NCBI GenBank assembly: GCA_003258735.1
Contig: QHME01000003.1
Span: 62,001-126,000 of the forward strand
Reading direction: 5' to 3'
From: Candidatus Melainabacteria bacterium
GTDB taxonomy: Bacteria; Cyanobacteriota; Vampirovibrionia; Gastranaerophilales; Gastranaerophilaceae
DNA: 64,000 bases
Notes under the pieces: model-generated
What the model was told of the DNA's origin: nothing
The model's database searches: none
What the model saw: the letters and a program-made list of their open reading frames with translations, nothing else
Part shown: piece after piece, positions 41,229-48,586 of the stretch
Numbering within the stretch: position 1 is the first letter of the stretch
Layout of the letters: every line of letters starts with the position of its first letter
Made by a program: the position numbers and the translations under genes

Positions 41229-42818
41229 TTATTTTGCTTTTGGTCCTGCTTCAATAATTTCTTTTGGCATGTTAGGATATTTCGCCGCAAAGTTATCTGC
41301 AAACATTTGAGCAAGTTTGTTAGCTTGTTCATCATAAGCAGCTTTGTCTTCCCACATTCCGCGAGCATCAAGTTTTTCATCAGGAACACCAGGACAAGTT
41401 GTAGGATAATCTACATTGAATACATCATGGTGTTTAAATTCAATGTTATCAAATGAACCGTTTAATGCAGCTGTAACCATAGCACGAGTGTATGAAAGTT
41501 TCATACGTTTTGCACCAGATGCAGCTGAACCACCAGCCCAACCTGTATTTACTAAGTAAACTTTTGTACCGTATTGGTCAAGTTTGTCCCCTAACATTTT
41601 TGCATAAACTGATGCATCCATTGGCATGAATGGTTCACCAAACAATGTTGAGAATGTTGGTTGAGGTTCTGTAACACCACGTTCAGTACCTGCAAGTTTT
41701 GATGTGAAACCTGTTACAAAGTGGTACATAGCAGCGTTTTTATCCAATCTTGAAATTGGAGGTAATACACCAAACGCATCAGCAGTTAGGAATACAACAA
41801 CTTTTGGAATTCCACCTTTTGAAGGGATTTGAGCGTTATTGATGTAGTTGATTGGATAACCAACACGAGTATTTTCTGTTAATGAACCGTCTTCAAAGTC
41901 AAATTCTCTTGTTTCAGGGTTCATAACTACGTTTTCTACAAGCGAACCGAATTTAATAGCATTATAAATATCAGGCTCATTTTCTTCTGACAAATGGATA
42001 CATTTTGCATAACATCCGCCTTCAAAGTTAAATACACCATCAGGAGACCAACCGTGTTCATCATCACCGATTAACTTACGAGCAGGGTCAGCAGATAATG
42101 TTGTTTTACCTGTTCCTGAAAGACCAAAGAATACTGCAGTTTCACCTGTTACAGGGTCCATGTTAGCAGAACAGTGCATTGGTAAAACGTTTTTCTTTGT
42201 CATGATGTAGTTCATTGTAGCGAATACTGATTTTTTGATTTCACCGGAATATCTTGAACCACAAATAATAATTTCGTGAGCTTCATAATCTATAGCAATA
42301 CATGCTTCAGAATTTACACCATCTACTTCAGGGTCACATTTGAAACCAGGTGCACAAAGGATTGTGTAATCAGGTTCACCATAATTTGCTAATTCTTCTT
42401 CTGTAGGACGAATTAACAATTGGTGAATGAACAAGTTTTGGCTTGCCAATTCGTTAATAACTCTGAATTTTTGTGTGTATGTTTTGTCAGCACCTGCATA
42501 ACCATCAAAAATAAATACTTCACGGTTTTGCAAGTATGCTGCGATTTTGCCTTTAATAGCGTTGAATTTTTCACGGCTGATTGGACGGTTTACTTTACCC
42601 CAAGCAATATCATTGTGAATACCATCTGTATCAACAATGAATTTGTCCTTTGGTGAACGACCTGTATACTTACCAGTTGTTACAACAAAAGCACCTTTGT
42701 TGCTCAAAGACCCTTCGCCTAAACGCAAAGCTGCTTCTGTCAATTGTGCCGGACTCAAGTTACGATATACCGCCTTTGGTCCAATGATGCCGAATTTTTC
42801 GATACCAAATGTTTCCAT
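41229..42818 (-). CDS. pckA: ATP-dependent phosphoenolpyruvate carboxykinase
   Basis: 529 residues from the ATG at 42818, which follows AGGAGG at proper spacing; the ATG 9 bp earlier touches the SD. Kinase-1a P-loop FGLSGTGKTTLS, PRDIM-like DDEHGW metal site, RYSGEIKKSVF, and adenine-binding TRVGYPI. It interconverts oxaloacetate and PEP; in fermenting bacteria it often runs toward oxaloacetate for succinate. Divergent from deoB. Confidence 0.96.
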   Translation of the reverse strand: METFGIEKFGIIGPKAVYRNLSPAQLTEAALRLGEGSLSNKGAFVVTTGKYTGRSPKDKFIVDTDGIHNDIAWGKVNRPISREKFNAIKGKIAAYLQNREVFIFDGYAGADKTYTQKFRVINELASQNLFIHQLLIRPTEEELANYGEPDYTILCAPGFKCDPEVDGVNSEACIAIDYEAHEIIICGSRYSGEIKKSVFATMNYIMTKKNVLPMHCSANMDPVTGETAVFFGLSGTGKTTLSADPARKLIGDDEHGWSPDGVFNFEGGCYAKCIHLSEENEPDIYNAIKFGSLVENVVMNPETREFDFEDGSLTENTRVGYPINYINNAQIPSKGGIPKVVVFLTADAFGVLPPISRLDKNAAMYHFVTGFTSKLAGTERGVTEPQPTFSTLFGEPFMPMDASVYAKMLGDKLDQYGTKVYLVNTGWAGGSAASGAKRMKLSYTRAMVTAALNGSFDNIEFKHHDVFNVDYPTTCPGVPDEKLDARGMWEDKAAYDEQANKLAQMFADNFAAKYPNMPKEIIEAGPKAK

Positions 42819-42951
42819 ATAAAACATCCTCCTTTTCTATAAACTGACCATAATTATTTACTATACAGGTTAAATGTATTACAAACACTATTAAATTGCA
42901 AATACTATAATAAATTTTCGTGTTAGAATATTAGCAAAAAGGGGGTTTCTT

Positions 42952-44130
42952 ATGTCAAGAGCAATTATTATGGTGATTGATTCAATGGGAATAGGGGCTA
43001 TGCCTGATTGCCGTGATTTCGGTGATATTCCTGAATGTAACACACTAAAGCATGTTTGCGAATTTAATAACGGTTTGAGTGTTCCAAACCTTGAAAAAAT
43101 GGGATTAGGTAATATTCAAGACTTTATGGGTATAAAAAAAGAAGAAAATCCGATTGCGACTTATGCAACTTTAGTTGAAAAGTCAAAAGGAAAGGATACA
43201 ACGACAGGACACTGGGAAATGACAGGAATCGTTCTAGACAGACCATTTGCAACATTTCCAAACGGTTTTCCACCTGAAATTATAGATAAATTTGTCAGTG
43301 AAACAAATTGCGGTGGAGTTTTAGCAAACCGTCCGGCTAGTGGCACAGCTATCATTGCAGAATTAAATGATGAACATCATGCAACAAAATTCCCAATCGT
43401 TTATACATCAGCAGATAGTGTATTCCAAATCGCTGTAGATACTGATTTGATTCCGTTAGAAACTCTTTATGAATGGTGTCGAATTGCAAGAAAAATTTTG
43501 ACTGACGGCAACTATTATGTTTCAAGAGTTATTGCTCGTCCTTATAAAATTATTGACGGCAAACCTACAAGAATTTCTAAAGACCGCAGAGATTATTCAA
43601 TTGAACCTGTTGCGCCAACTGTTTTGAACGAAATTAAAGACAATGGCGGAAAAGTTGTCGGTATCGGTAAAATTGAAGATATTTTCTCAAAATACGGAAT
43701 TACTCATGCCATCCACACCGGTTCAAATAAAGAAGGTTTGGAACTTACACTAAAAGCCGTAAAACGTGAATTACCACTTGAAGATATCGCGTATGAAAAA
43801 GATAAAAATTATAACGACAAGGAATTAATTTTTACTAACCTTGTAGATACTGACATGTTGTACGGACACAGAAATGACGCAAAAGGCTATGGCAATGCAA
43901 TAGAAGAGATTGATACATATTTAAAACCAATCATGGATGCAATGTCAGATGATGATTTGTTGTTTGTAACAGCCGACCATGGTTGCGACCCAACTGTCGA
44001 AGGAACAGACCACACAAGAGAAAAAGTTCCTGTATTAATATATTCAAAATCATTACCTTCAAAAGGTAATTTGGGCGAAATCGTTGGTTTTGATATGATT
44101 GCCCAACAAGTTAAAAATTGGCTATTTTAA
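42952..44130 (+). CDS. deoB: Phosphopentomutase
   Basis: 392 residues. It converts (deoxy)ribose 1-phosphate to the 5-phosphate after nucleoside phosphorolysis. Alkaline phosphatase-like fold: VIDSMGIGAMPDC (first metal Asp), KDTTTGHWEM with the catalytic Thr, DTDMLYGHRND and VTADHGCDPTVEGTDHTREKVP with metal ligands. SD AAAAAGGGGG. It works downstream of the uridine phosphorylase encoded at 60124. Confidence 0.96.
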   Translation: MSRAIIMVIDSMGIGAMPDCRDFGDIPECNTLKHVCEFNNGLSVPNLEKMGLGNIQDFMGIKKEENPIATYATLVEKSKGKDTTTGHWEMTGIVLDRPFATFPNGFPPEIIDKFVSETNCGGVLANRPASGTAIIAELNDEHHATKFPIVYTSADSVFQIAVDTDLIPLETLYEWCRIARKILTDGNYYVSRVIARPYKIIDGKPTRISKDRRDYSIEPVAPTVLNEIKDNGGKVVGIGKIEDIFSKYGITHAIHTGSNKEGLELTLKAVKRELPLEDIAYEKDKNYNDKELIFTNLVDTDMLYGHRNDAKGYGNAIEEIDTYLKPIMDAMSDDDLLFVTADHGCDPTVEGTDHTREKVPVLIYSKSLPSKGNLGEIVGFDMIAQQVKNWLF

Positions 44131-44137
44131 TTGATTA

Positions 44138-44168
44138 TAAATGAGGTGCGCATTATTTGCGCACCTCA
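44138..44168 (+). terminator. Terminator between deoB and XRE gene
   Basis: TGAGGTGCGCA-TTAT-TTGCGCACCTCA stem. Confidence 0.75.
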
Positions 44169-44181
44169 TCTGATACCTTGA

Positions 44182-44508
44182 TTATTTTCCTAAATTATAC
44201 TGCATTGATTTATATAAATTGTAGACCATTTTTAAAAATTTTTTATCTGTTTTTATAACATCGACAATTGTATTTTCCATCTCTTTTTCACTTATTTGTT
44301 CAAAATAATAAAATTCATAAGGTTGAACTTTCAAAACTTCTCCCAGTTTTTGCAAAGTATCAGGAGAGGGCGAGAATTTACCTGTTTCCATATAACTCAA
44401 ACTCTGTGGCTCAATTCCTATTAATTCAGCCAATTGTTCTTGTGTGTATTTGCGATATTTTCTTATGGTTTTGATGCGTTGCCCAACAAGTGCTTTGATA
44501 TCATTCAT
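44182..44508 (-). CDS. XRE-family HTH regulator, module 4
   Basis: 108 residues. GQRIKTIRKYRKYTQEQLAELIGIEPQSLSYMETGKFSPSPDTLQKLGEVL forms the HTH; the tail contains YYFEQISEKE and KMVYNLYKSMQ, like the module 1 and 2 regulators. SD AAGAAGGA. Divergent from the prepilin at 44647 across 138 bp. Confidence 0.85.
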   Translation of the reverse strand: MNDIKALVGQRIKTIRKYRKYTQEQLAELIGIEPQSLSYMETGKFSPSPDTLQKLGEVLKVQPYEFYYFEQISEKEMENTIVDVIKTDKKFLKMVYNLYKSMQYNLGK

Positions 44509-44581
44509 AGATTTTCCTTCTTTTTAAGTAAATTATGAATGACATTTGAGATTAGCAAAATAAATAAAAACTTTAAATATA

Positions 44582-44610
44582 TTGATTAATTAAAACAAAT
44601 CGTTTATAAT
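44582..44610 (+). promoter_or_regulatory. Promoter of prepilin module 4
   Basis: TTGATT (44582-44587), 17 bp, TATAAT (44605-44610). TTATGAAT near 44528 and ATTCATAA at 44609-44616 form a widely spaced inverted repeat that could be the operator pair. Confidence 0.6.
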
Positions 44611-44646
44611 TCATAAATAAATAGTTTAAATTTCGGAGAAATATTC

Positions 44647-45396
44647 ATGTTTTTAATTAATAATTTACCAATAAATTCAAGAATGAATACTACGCACTTA
44701 AATTTTCTACCGACTAAGGTACAATTTGGATTCACCCTTGCTGAGGTTTTAATCACTCTTGGAATTATTGGAGTTGTTGCAGCAATGACTATTCCAAACC
44801 TAATGACCAAAAATCAACAACGTGAAACCGTAACAAAACTAGAAAGAGCGATTTCGGTTTTTAACCAAGCATACAAAATGTCGTTTGATGAGCTGGGTGA
44901 CGTTACACCAAATGAAGCATTGGCACTTGGGGCACCTGAATATGTCAAAAAATATTGGGCTCCATTTATAAAAATCAATTCAATTTGTACGACCTATGAC
45001 CAATGTGGTTATGCTTCTCTAAATCCAATGACAACGCCAAACGGTACAAATACAGGTTCAAATATAATAAATGGTAACGCAAGAATCGGTATAACAACAA
45101 TGGATGGATTTACTTATGTGATTTATACAGCTTGGTGGGATACTGTAGATAATACAGGCTTTACCAAACCTGCAAGCAGAGTCCTTGTCGACCTTAATGG
45201 GAGTGCGAAACCAAATCGCTGGGGACGTGATGTTTTTGCACTAGAAAGAGTTGAAGACAAGGGAGTCTTTCCTGCAGGGTATGACAAATCCAACGAGCAG
45301 GTAAATAATAGTTGCAACAAGAATGGTAATGGAGAGTTTTGTGCCGAAAAAATCCGCCGCGCAGGTTGGAACATTGAAAAAGATTATCCATGGTAA
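44647..45396 (+). CDS. Type IV prepilin-like protein, module 4 (family A)
   Basis: 249 residues. A long 28-residue leader precedes G28-FTLAEVLITLGIIGVVAAMTI with Glu at +5. The globular part has VDLNGSAKPNRWGRDVF and RVEDKG, and ends CAEKIRRAGWNIEKDYPW, nearly identical to the end of the module 1 prepilin. Even the bases after the stop (TAATAAC..GAAGTCAAGAGGTC) match module 1, indicating duplication of gene plus 3' flank. SD CGGAG. Confidence 0.88.
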   Translation: MFLINNLPINSRMNTTHLNFLPTKVQFGFTLAEVLITLGIIGVVAAMTIPNLMTKNQQRETVTKLERAISVFNQAYKMSFDELGDVTPNEALALGAPEYVKKYWAPFIKINSICTTYDQCGYASLNPMTTPNGTNTGSNIINGNARIGITTMDGFTYVIYTAWWDTVDNTGFTKPASRVLVDLNGSAKPNRWGRDVFALERVEDKGVFPAGYDKSNEQVNNSCNKNGNGEFCAEKIRRAGWNIEKDYPW

Positions 45397-45545
45397 TAAC
45401 AGAAGTCAAGAGGTCGAGAGGACAGGAGGGCAGGCGTTTAAATGTAGTGTGGGGAAAACGAAGTGTCCCCACAAACATAACAATGCCAGCATAGCAATGC
45501 CGACCTACTAAAACAAACTCAGCATGACAAAATGAAACACTAAAA

Positions 45546-45577
45546 AAACAACCAAGCCTTGATAGACTTGGTTGTTT
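45546..45577. terminator. Terminator next to ferredoxin gene
   Basis: AAACAACCAAG / CTTGGTTGTTT perfect 11-bp stem. The 45397-45545 spacer holds repeat fragments (purine-rich tract, ATGCCGACC) and no gene. Confidence 0.75.
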
Positions 45578-45599
45578 CAAAATTCTAATCGAGTTTTAA

Positions 45600-45776
45600 T
45601 TATTCAACTTCAATTGCGCCAACTGGGCAAGCATCTGCAGCTTCTTTAACTGCATCGATGTTGTCAGCAACTGCAGATTCGTCTACAACTGCTTTGTCTT
45701 CAATTGAAAATACTGCATCACAAATTGATTCACAAGCACCGCAAGCGATACATTCATCATTAACTTTAACTGTCAT
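45600..45776 (-). CDS. Ferredoxin, [4Fe-4S] type
   Basis: 58 residues: MTVKVNDECIACGACESICD then an acidic middle and ADACPVGAIEVE. The first motif C-x2-C-x2-C-x3-(D)... is followed by a lone C-P near the end, so one complete 4Fe-4S site is likely and the second site is lost. The protein is very acidic. It is a probable electron carrier between pyruvate oxidation and the [FeFe]-hydrogenase. SD AAGGAG lies 10 bp upstream of the ATG at 45776. Confidence 0.9.
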   Translation of the reverse strand: MTVKVNDECIACGACESICDAVFSIEDKAVVDESAVADNIDAVKEAADACPVGAIEVE

Positions 45777-45887
45777 TTTTATTTCTCCTTATTTTACATT
45801 ATGTGGAACAAACTTCCACAATAAAAGTATATAACAAAAGAATAAAATTTCAAATTGAATATTTCAAAATTTTAAAACAACCACTAA

Positions 45888-46532
45888 CTACCTTTTAATC
45901 AATACTAGATTTCCACGTTTTACAAGTTTAGAAAGTTTTACAATAACTTCGTTATCCATGCGCATGCAACCCTGTGAGGCATATTTGCCAATGCTTGATG
46001 GGTCATTGTTTCCATGAATAAATTCACCTGTCAAACTTTTTTCACCTGTTGAGGGGTCAAGTTTTTCTAAACAAATAATTTTCGGCCCATAACTCCAAGG
46101 TGTTCTACGACGTTTAGTCGTTTTAGGTGCAGTATTATAAGGGTAACTCTCAACATGACTAACAACCCTAAGCCCTGTTTCTGTATCACAACCGACTTTT
46201 CCGCTTGCAATTCGATATGCAAATATCGCCTTACCTTCATCGTTATAGTGATATAAAATATTTTTTGCCAAATCAACAATAATTGTAGCCAGTTTGTTTT
46301 CACCGATAACAGTTACTTTCGGACTTGGGGCATTTGCCAAAAATTTCGCACTATCACTACCTTTGGCGCTAGGAAATGCCAAAGAATCAACCTGCTCCAA
46401 TGTTGTTGTTCTTTCAAATGTATCTGCTTTTTGAGCCTTTGCAATATTTGGAGCAGTTGCAAGCAGAACCATACCTGCAGTTGCAAGTATTCCAACTCTT
46501 GTTTTGGGTCCTGTAATTTTAGGTATATGCAT
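45888..46532 (-). CDS. L,D-transpeptidase (YkuD family)
   Basis: 214 residues. Signal peptide/anchor (about 12-33), linker, then the YkuD domain (about 80-213) with the active-site signature GEFIHGNND..SSIGKYASQGCMRM, holding the catalytic His and Cys. It cross-links peptidoglycan stems through 3-3 bonds or anchors proteins in the periplasm. Length near the minimal form. Confidence 0.9.
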   Translation of the reverse strand: MHIPKITGPKTRVGILATAGMVLLATAPNIAKAQKADTFERTTTLEQVDSLAFPSAKGSDSAKFLANAPSPKVTVIGENKLATIIVDLAKNILYHYNDEGKAIFAYRIASGKVGCDTETGLRVVSHVESYPYNTAPKTTKRRRTPWSYGPKIICLEKLDPSTGEKSLTGEFIHGNNDPSSIGKYASQGCMRMDNEVIVKLSKLVKRGNLVLIKR

Positions 46533-46580
46533 ATTTATTCATTCTGCTGATTAACAGCAACTTGCTACACTAAAGGATTG

Positions 46581-46769
46581 TTAGCTTAAAATTTCTTCTA
46601 AAATCTCAGCATTTTTGGAAGCATTTTGCAACTGCTGTTTAGAAACTCTGCGCATGTAATTTCGCAAAGCTTCCCTAATCAATTCACTTCTAGAACAACT
46701 TTCTTTATCTGCAAGACCATCTACCTTATTAAGAAACTCATCAGGCATGGTTACTAAAATTTTAGCCAT
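46581..46769 (-). CDS. Ribbon-helix-helix (CopG-type) DNA-binding protein
   Basis: 62 residues: MAKILVTMPDEFLNKVDGLA, then SCSRSELIREALRNYMRR, the CopG/MetJ-like fold seen in antitoxins and plasmid regulators. No toxin gene follows within the usual distance. AAAGGG precedes the ATG. Confidence 0.82.
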   Translation of the reverse strand: MAKILVTMPDEFLNKVDGLADKESCSRSELIREALRNYMRRVSKQQLQNASKNAEILEEILS

Positions 46770-46903
46770 AAACTAACCCTTTCTTGCAGTCATTATAACA
46801 TATCATAAATCTTTTATCAAGTGAAAACTACCTTAATCGGATTACCCACCTTGATATTGTTAAAAGTAATTAAAGACAGAAAATGAATTTGAAAGGAGCT
46901 AAC

Positions 46904-47443
46904 ATGGACGAAAATCAAAAGACAGAAGAAACTATCGTAAAAGTAAAAGAGGGGGCAATGTGCGCAAACCACCCGATTATGAAGGCTATTTGCACAGGGA
47001 TATTAATTTTTCTTGGGGCATTTTGTGCGTTTTATGTAGTTGCAGATTGGCATTTCAAAACTATGATGAGAGATTTCGCACCACGTAAAATGGAACATGC
47101 CATGCGAAAAGAAATGCGTTCTATGGACAATATATTTAAAAAAGAAATGCGCAAAACAGGAAACATTATCCACATGCAACAAACGGATAATTTTTACAGA
47201 GTGTACATTGATTTGAGGGCATTTGAGAATAATGAAAATAATGTTCAGGTCAGCACAAATGGGAATATTTTGACAATTGTCGGACGCTCAATCAGAAAAG
47301 CACCAAATAATGAGCAAATCTCCGAATTTCAACAGAATTATATGTTTGGAGACAATGTTAAATTGCAAGATTTGACTAAAGAAACAAATGGGAATTACTA
47401 CATTATCACAATTCCGATTGAAGAGGAAAAGGTGGATGAGTAA
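46904..47443 (+). CDS. Membrane-tethered alpha-crystallin (Hsp20-like) protein
   Basis: 179 residues from the ATG after AAAGGAG. Unusual order: cytoplasmic N-terminal tail, one membrane helix (about 27-47), a Met/Lys/Arg-rich helical linker, and a C-terminal beta-sandwich (about 88-175) with YRVYIDLRAFENNENNVQVS, GNILTIVGRS and YYIITIPI, resembling the alpha-crystallin domain of small heat-shock proteins. Inference: a membrane-anchored chaperone on the envelope side. The assignment rests on pattern alone. Confidence 0.6.
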   Translation: MDENQKTEETIVKVKEGAMCANHPIMKAICTGILIFLGAFCAFYVVADWHFKTMMRDFAPRKMEHAMRKEMRSMDNIFKKEMRKTGNIIHMQQTDNFYRVYIDLRAFENNENNVQVSTNGNILTIVGRSIRKAPNNEQISEFQQNYMFGDNVKLQDLTKETNGNYYIITIPIEEEKVDE

Positions 47444-47460
47444 ATCCACAAAGTATAACA

Positions 47461-47669
47461 TTTCCACTACTGTCCCGAATAAATCCTGTAATCAATATAT
47501 ATAGTAAAACTACGAAATAAAATAGTATTAAATAGCAAAAATGGATTGCCATAGTCGTGCAAATGCACTCCTTCGCAATGACATTACGTATTTTCAATAT
47601 CGTCATTGCGAGCGATAGCGAAGCAATCCAGCTTTCTTTTAGATAAATTTTATTCGGGACAGTGGAACT
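47461..47669. mobile_element. MITE-like element with terminal inverted repeats
   Basis: Left end TTTCCACTACTGTCCCGAAT..., right end ...ATTCGGGACAGTGGAA; the two are inverted and nearly identical (with three bases missing on the right). No ORF inside. Most of its interior (47518-47669) matches 34142-34297 in inverse orientation. Size about 209 bp fits a non-autonomous element. Confidence 0.7.
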
Positions 47670-47788
47670 TGTTTCAGGGTGACAATTTGACCAATATGAT
47701 TGATTAGAAATTCAGGATGGCATTAAAAAACTTGCCCTCTAGCAGATTTTATTATATTTTATATGTATAATAAAAATTTTGAGGGATT

Positions 47789-48157
47789 ATGAAAAAACTT
47801 TTAGCGATTATTGGTCTATTATTTGCATTTGGTAGTATTGCTACAGCTACAGAATATTACTCTACTATCGACGAACAACTACGACATGAATATTTTGAGA
47901 ATAATGTAAAAAATCAAATTCAGAAATGTTGGAGAAGACCGGCTACTACAAGAAGTCAAGATAAATCAATTAGTTTAGTATTTACACTAGACCAAAATGG
48001 GAACGTCGTAAAAGCTAGAATTGCAGGTTCTTCAGGTTTAAAGAGATATGATGATTCCGCAATTAAGGCTTTGTATAAAGCTGCTCCATTTGGGAAATTT
48101 CCACCAAAATACAAAGGAAAAACCATGTCTTTTCAATATGTTATTTTAGTCATATAG
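47789..48157 (+). CDS. Secreted TonB C-terminal domain-like protein
   Basis: 122 residues: signal peptide (about 1-20), then a TonB-C-like domain with QIQKCWRRPAT, SISLVFTLDQNGNVVKARIAGSSGLKRYDDSAIKALYKAAPFGKFP. Unlike TonB it lacks a membrane-spanning energy-transducing N terminus and Pro linker, so it may act in the periplasm, as TolA/TonB-like adaptor proteins do. SD GAGGGA. Confidence 0.8.
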   Translation: MKKLLAIIGLLFAFGSIATATEYYSTIDEQLRHEYFENNVKNQIQKCWRRPATTRSQDKSISLVFTLDQNGNVVKARIAGSSGLKRYDDSAIKALYKAAPFGKFPPKYKGKTMSFQYVILVI

Positions 48158-48189
48158 ATAATAAAAAATCAAAGAAAGAAGGGATAAGT

Positions 48190-48474
48190 ATGAAAAAATT
48201 AATATTATCAGTAATTATGTTATCAATGTTAGCAATGGGAATGCCTGCATTTGCCGGAACACACGGAGTTAATGGACAAGTTAGCGGAAGGTCAGTTGGC
48301 GCAGCTGCATTATCCCTACTTATTTGGCCGGGATTAGGTCAAGCAGTAAATGACCAAAGCTACAGCAAAAATGCTACTCACGCTCTTCTTGGTTTGACAG
48401 GTGTATTCAGAATTTGGTCTTGTTATGATGCTTTTGTTGATAGACAAGGCGGTGTTTGGCACAACAGAATCTAG
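48190..48474 (+). CDS. Small secreted or membrane protein
   Basis: 94 residues. Signal peptide (about 1-22), then RSVGAAALSLLIWPGLGQAVND and FRIWSCYDAFVDRQGGVWHN. The hydrophobic segment around 30-50 may insert in a membrane. Family not recognised. Immediately after the TonB-like gene (32 bp), likely same operon; a terminator follows. Confidence 0.6.
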   Translation: MKKLILSVIMLSMLAMGMPAFAGTHGVNGQVSGRSVGAAALSLLIWPGLGQAVNDQSYSKNATHALLGLTGVFRIWSCYDAFVDRQGGVWHNRI

Positions 48475-48496
48475 GATTGAGGAATAGAATTAGTAA

Positions 48497-48533
48497 AACA
48501 AGGTCAGTACACATGTGCTGACTTTGTTTTTAT
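48497..48533 (+). terminator. Terminator before leuS
   Basis: AAGGTCAGTACACATGTGCTGACTTTGTTTTT stem-loop with T-run. Confidence 0.75.
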
Positions 48534-48586
48534 TAATTCTCCTTTTATGCTATACTTATTTTGAGAATAAACGGAGTAAGAAGAAT

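Noticed and set aside
45600..45776. Two-cluster (8Fe) ferredoxin
   Set aside because: Only four usable cysteines are present (C9, C12, C16 region and the CPVG near the end), enough for one cluster.
46581..46769. CopG-type gene as antitoxin of a toxin-antitoxin pair
   Set aside because: No toxin-like ORF follows or precedes on the same strand; left as a DNA-binding protein only.
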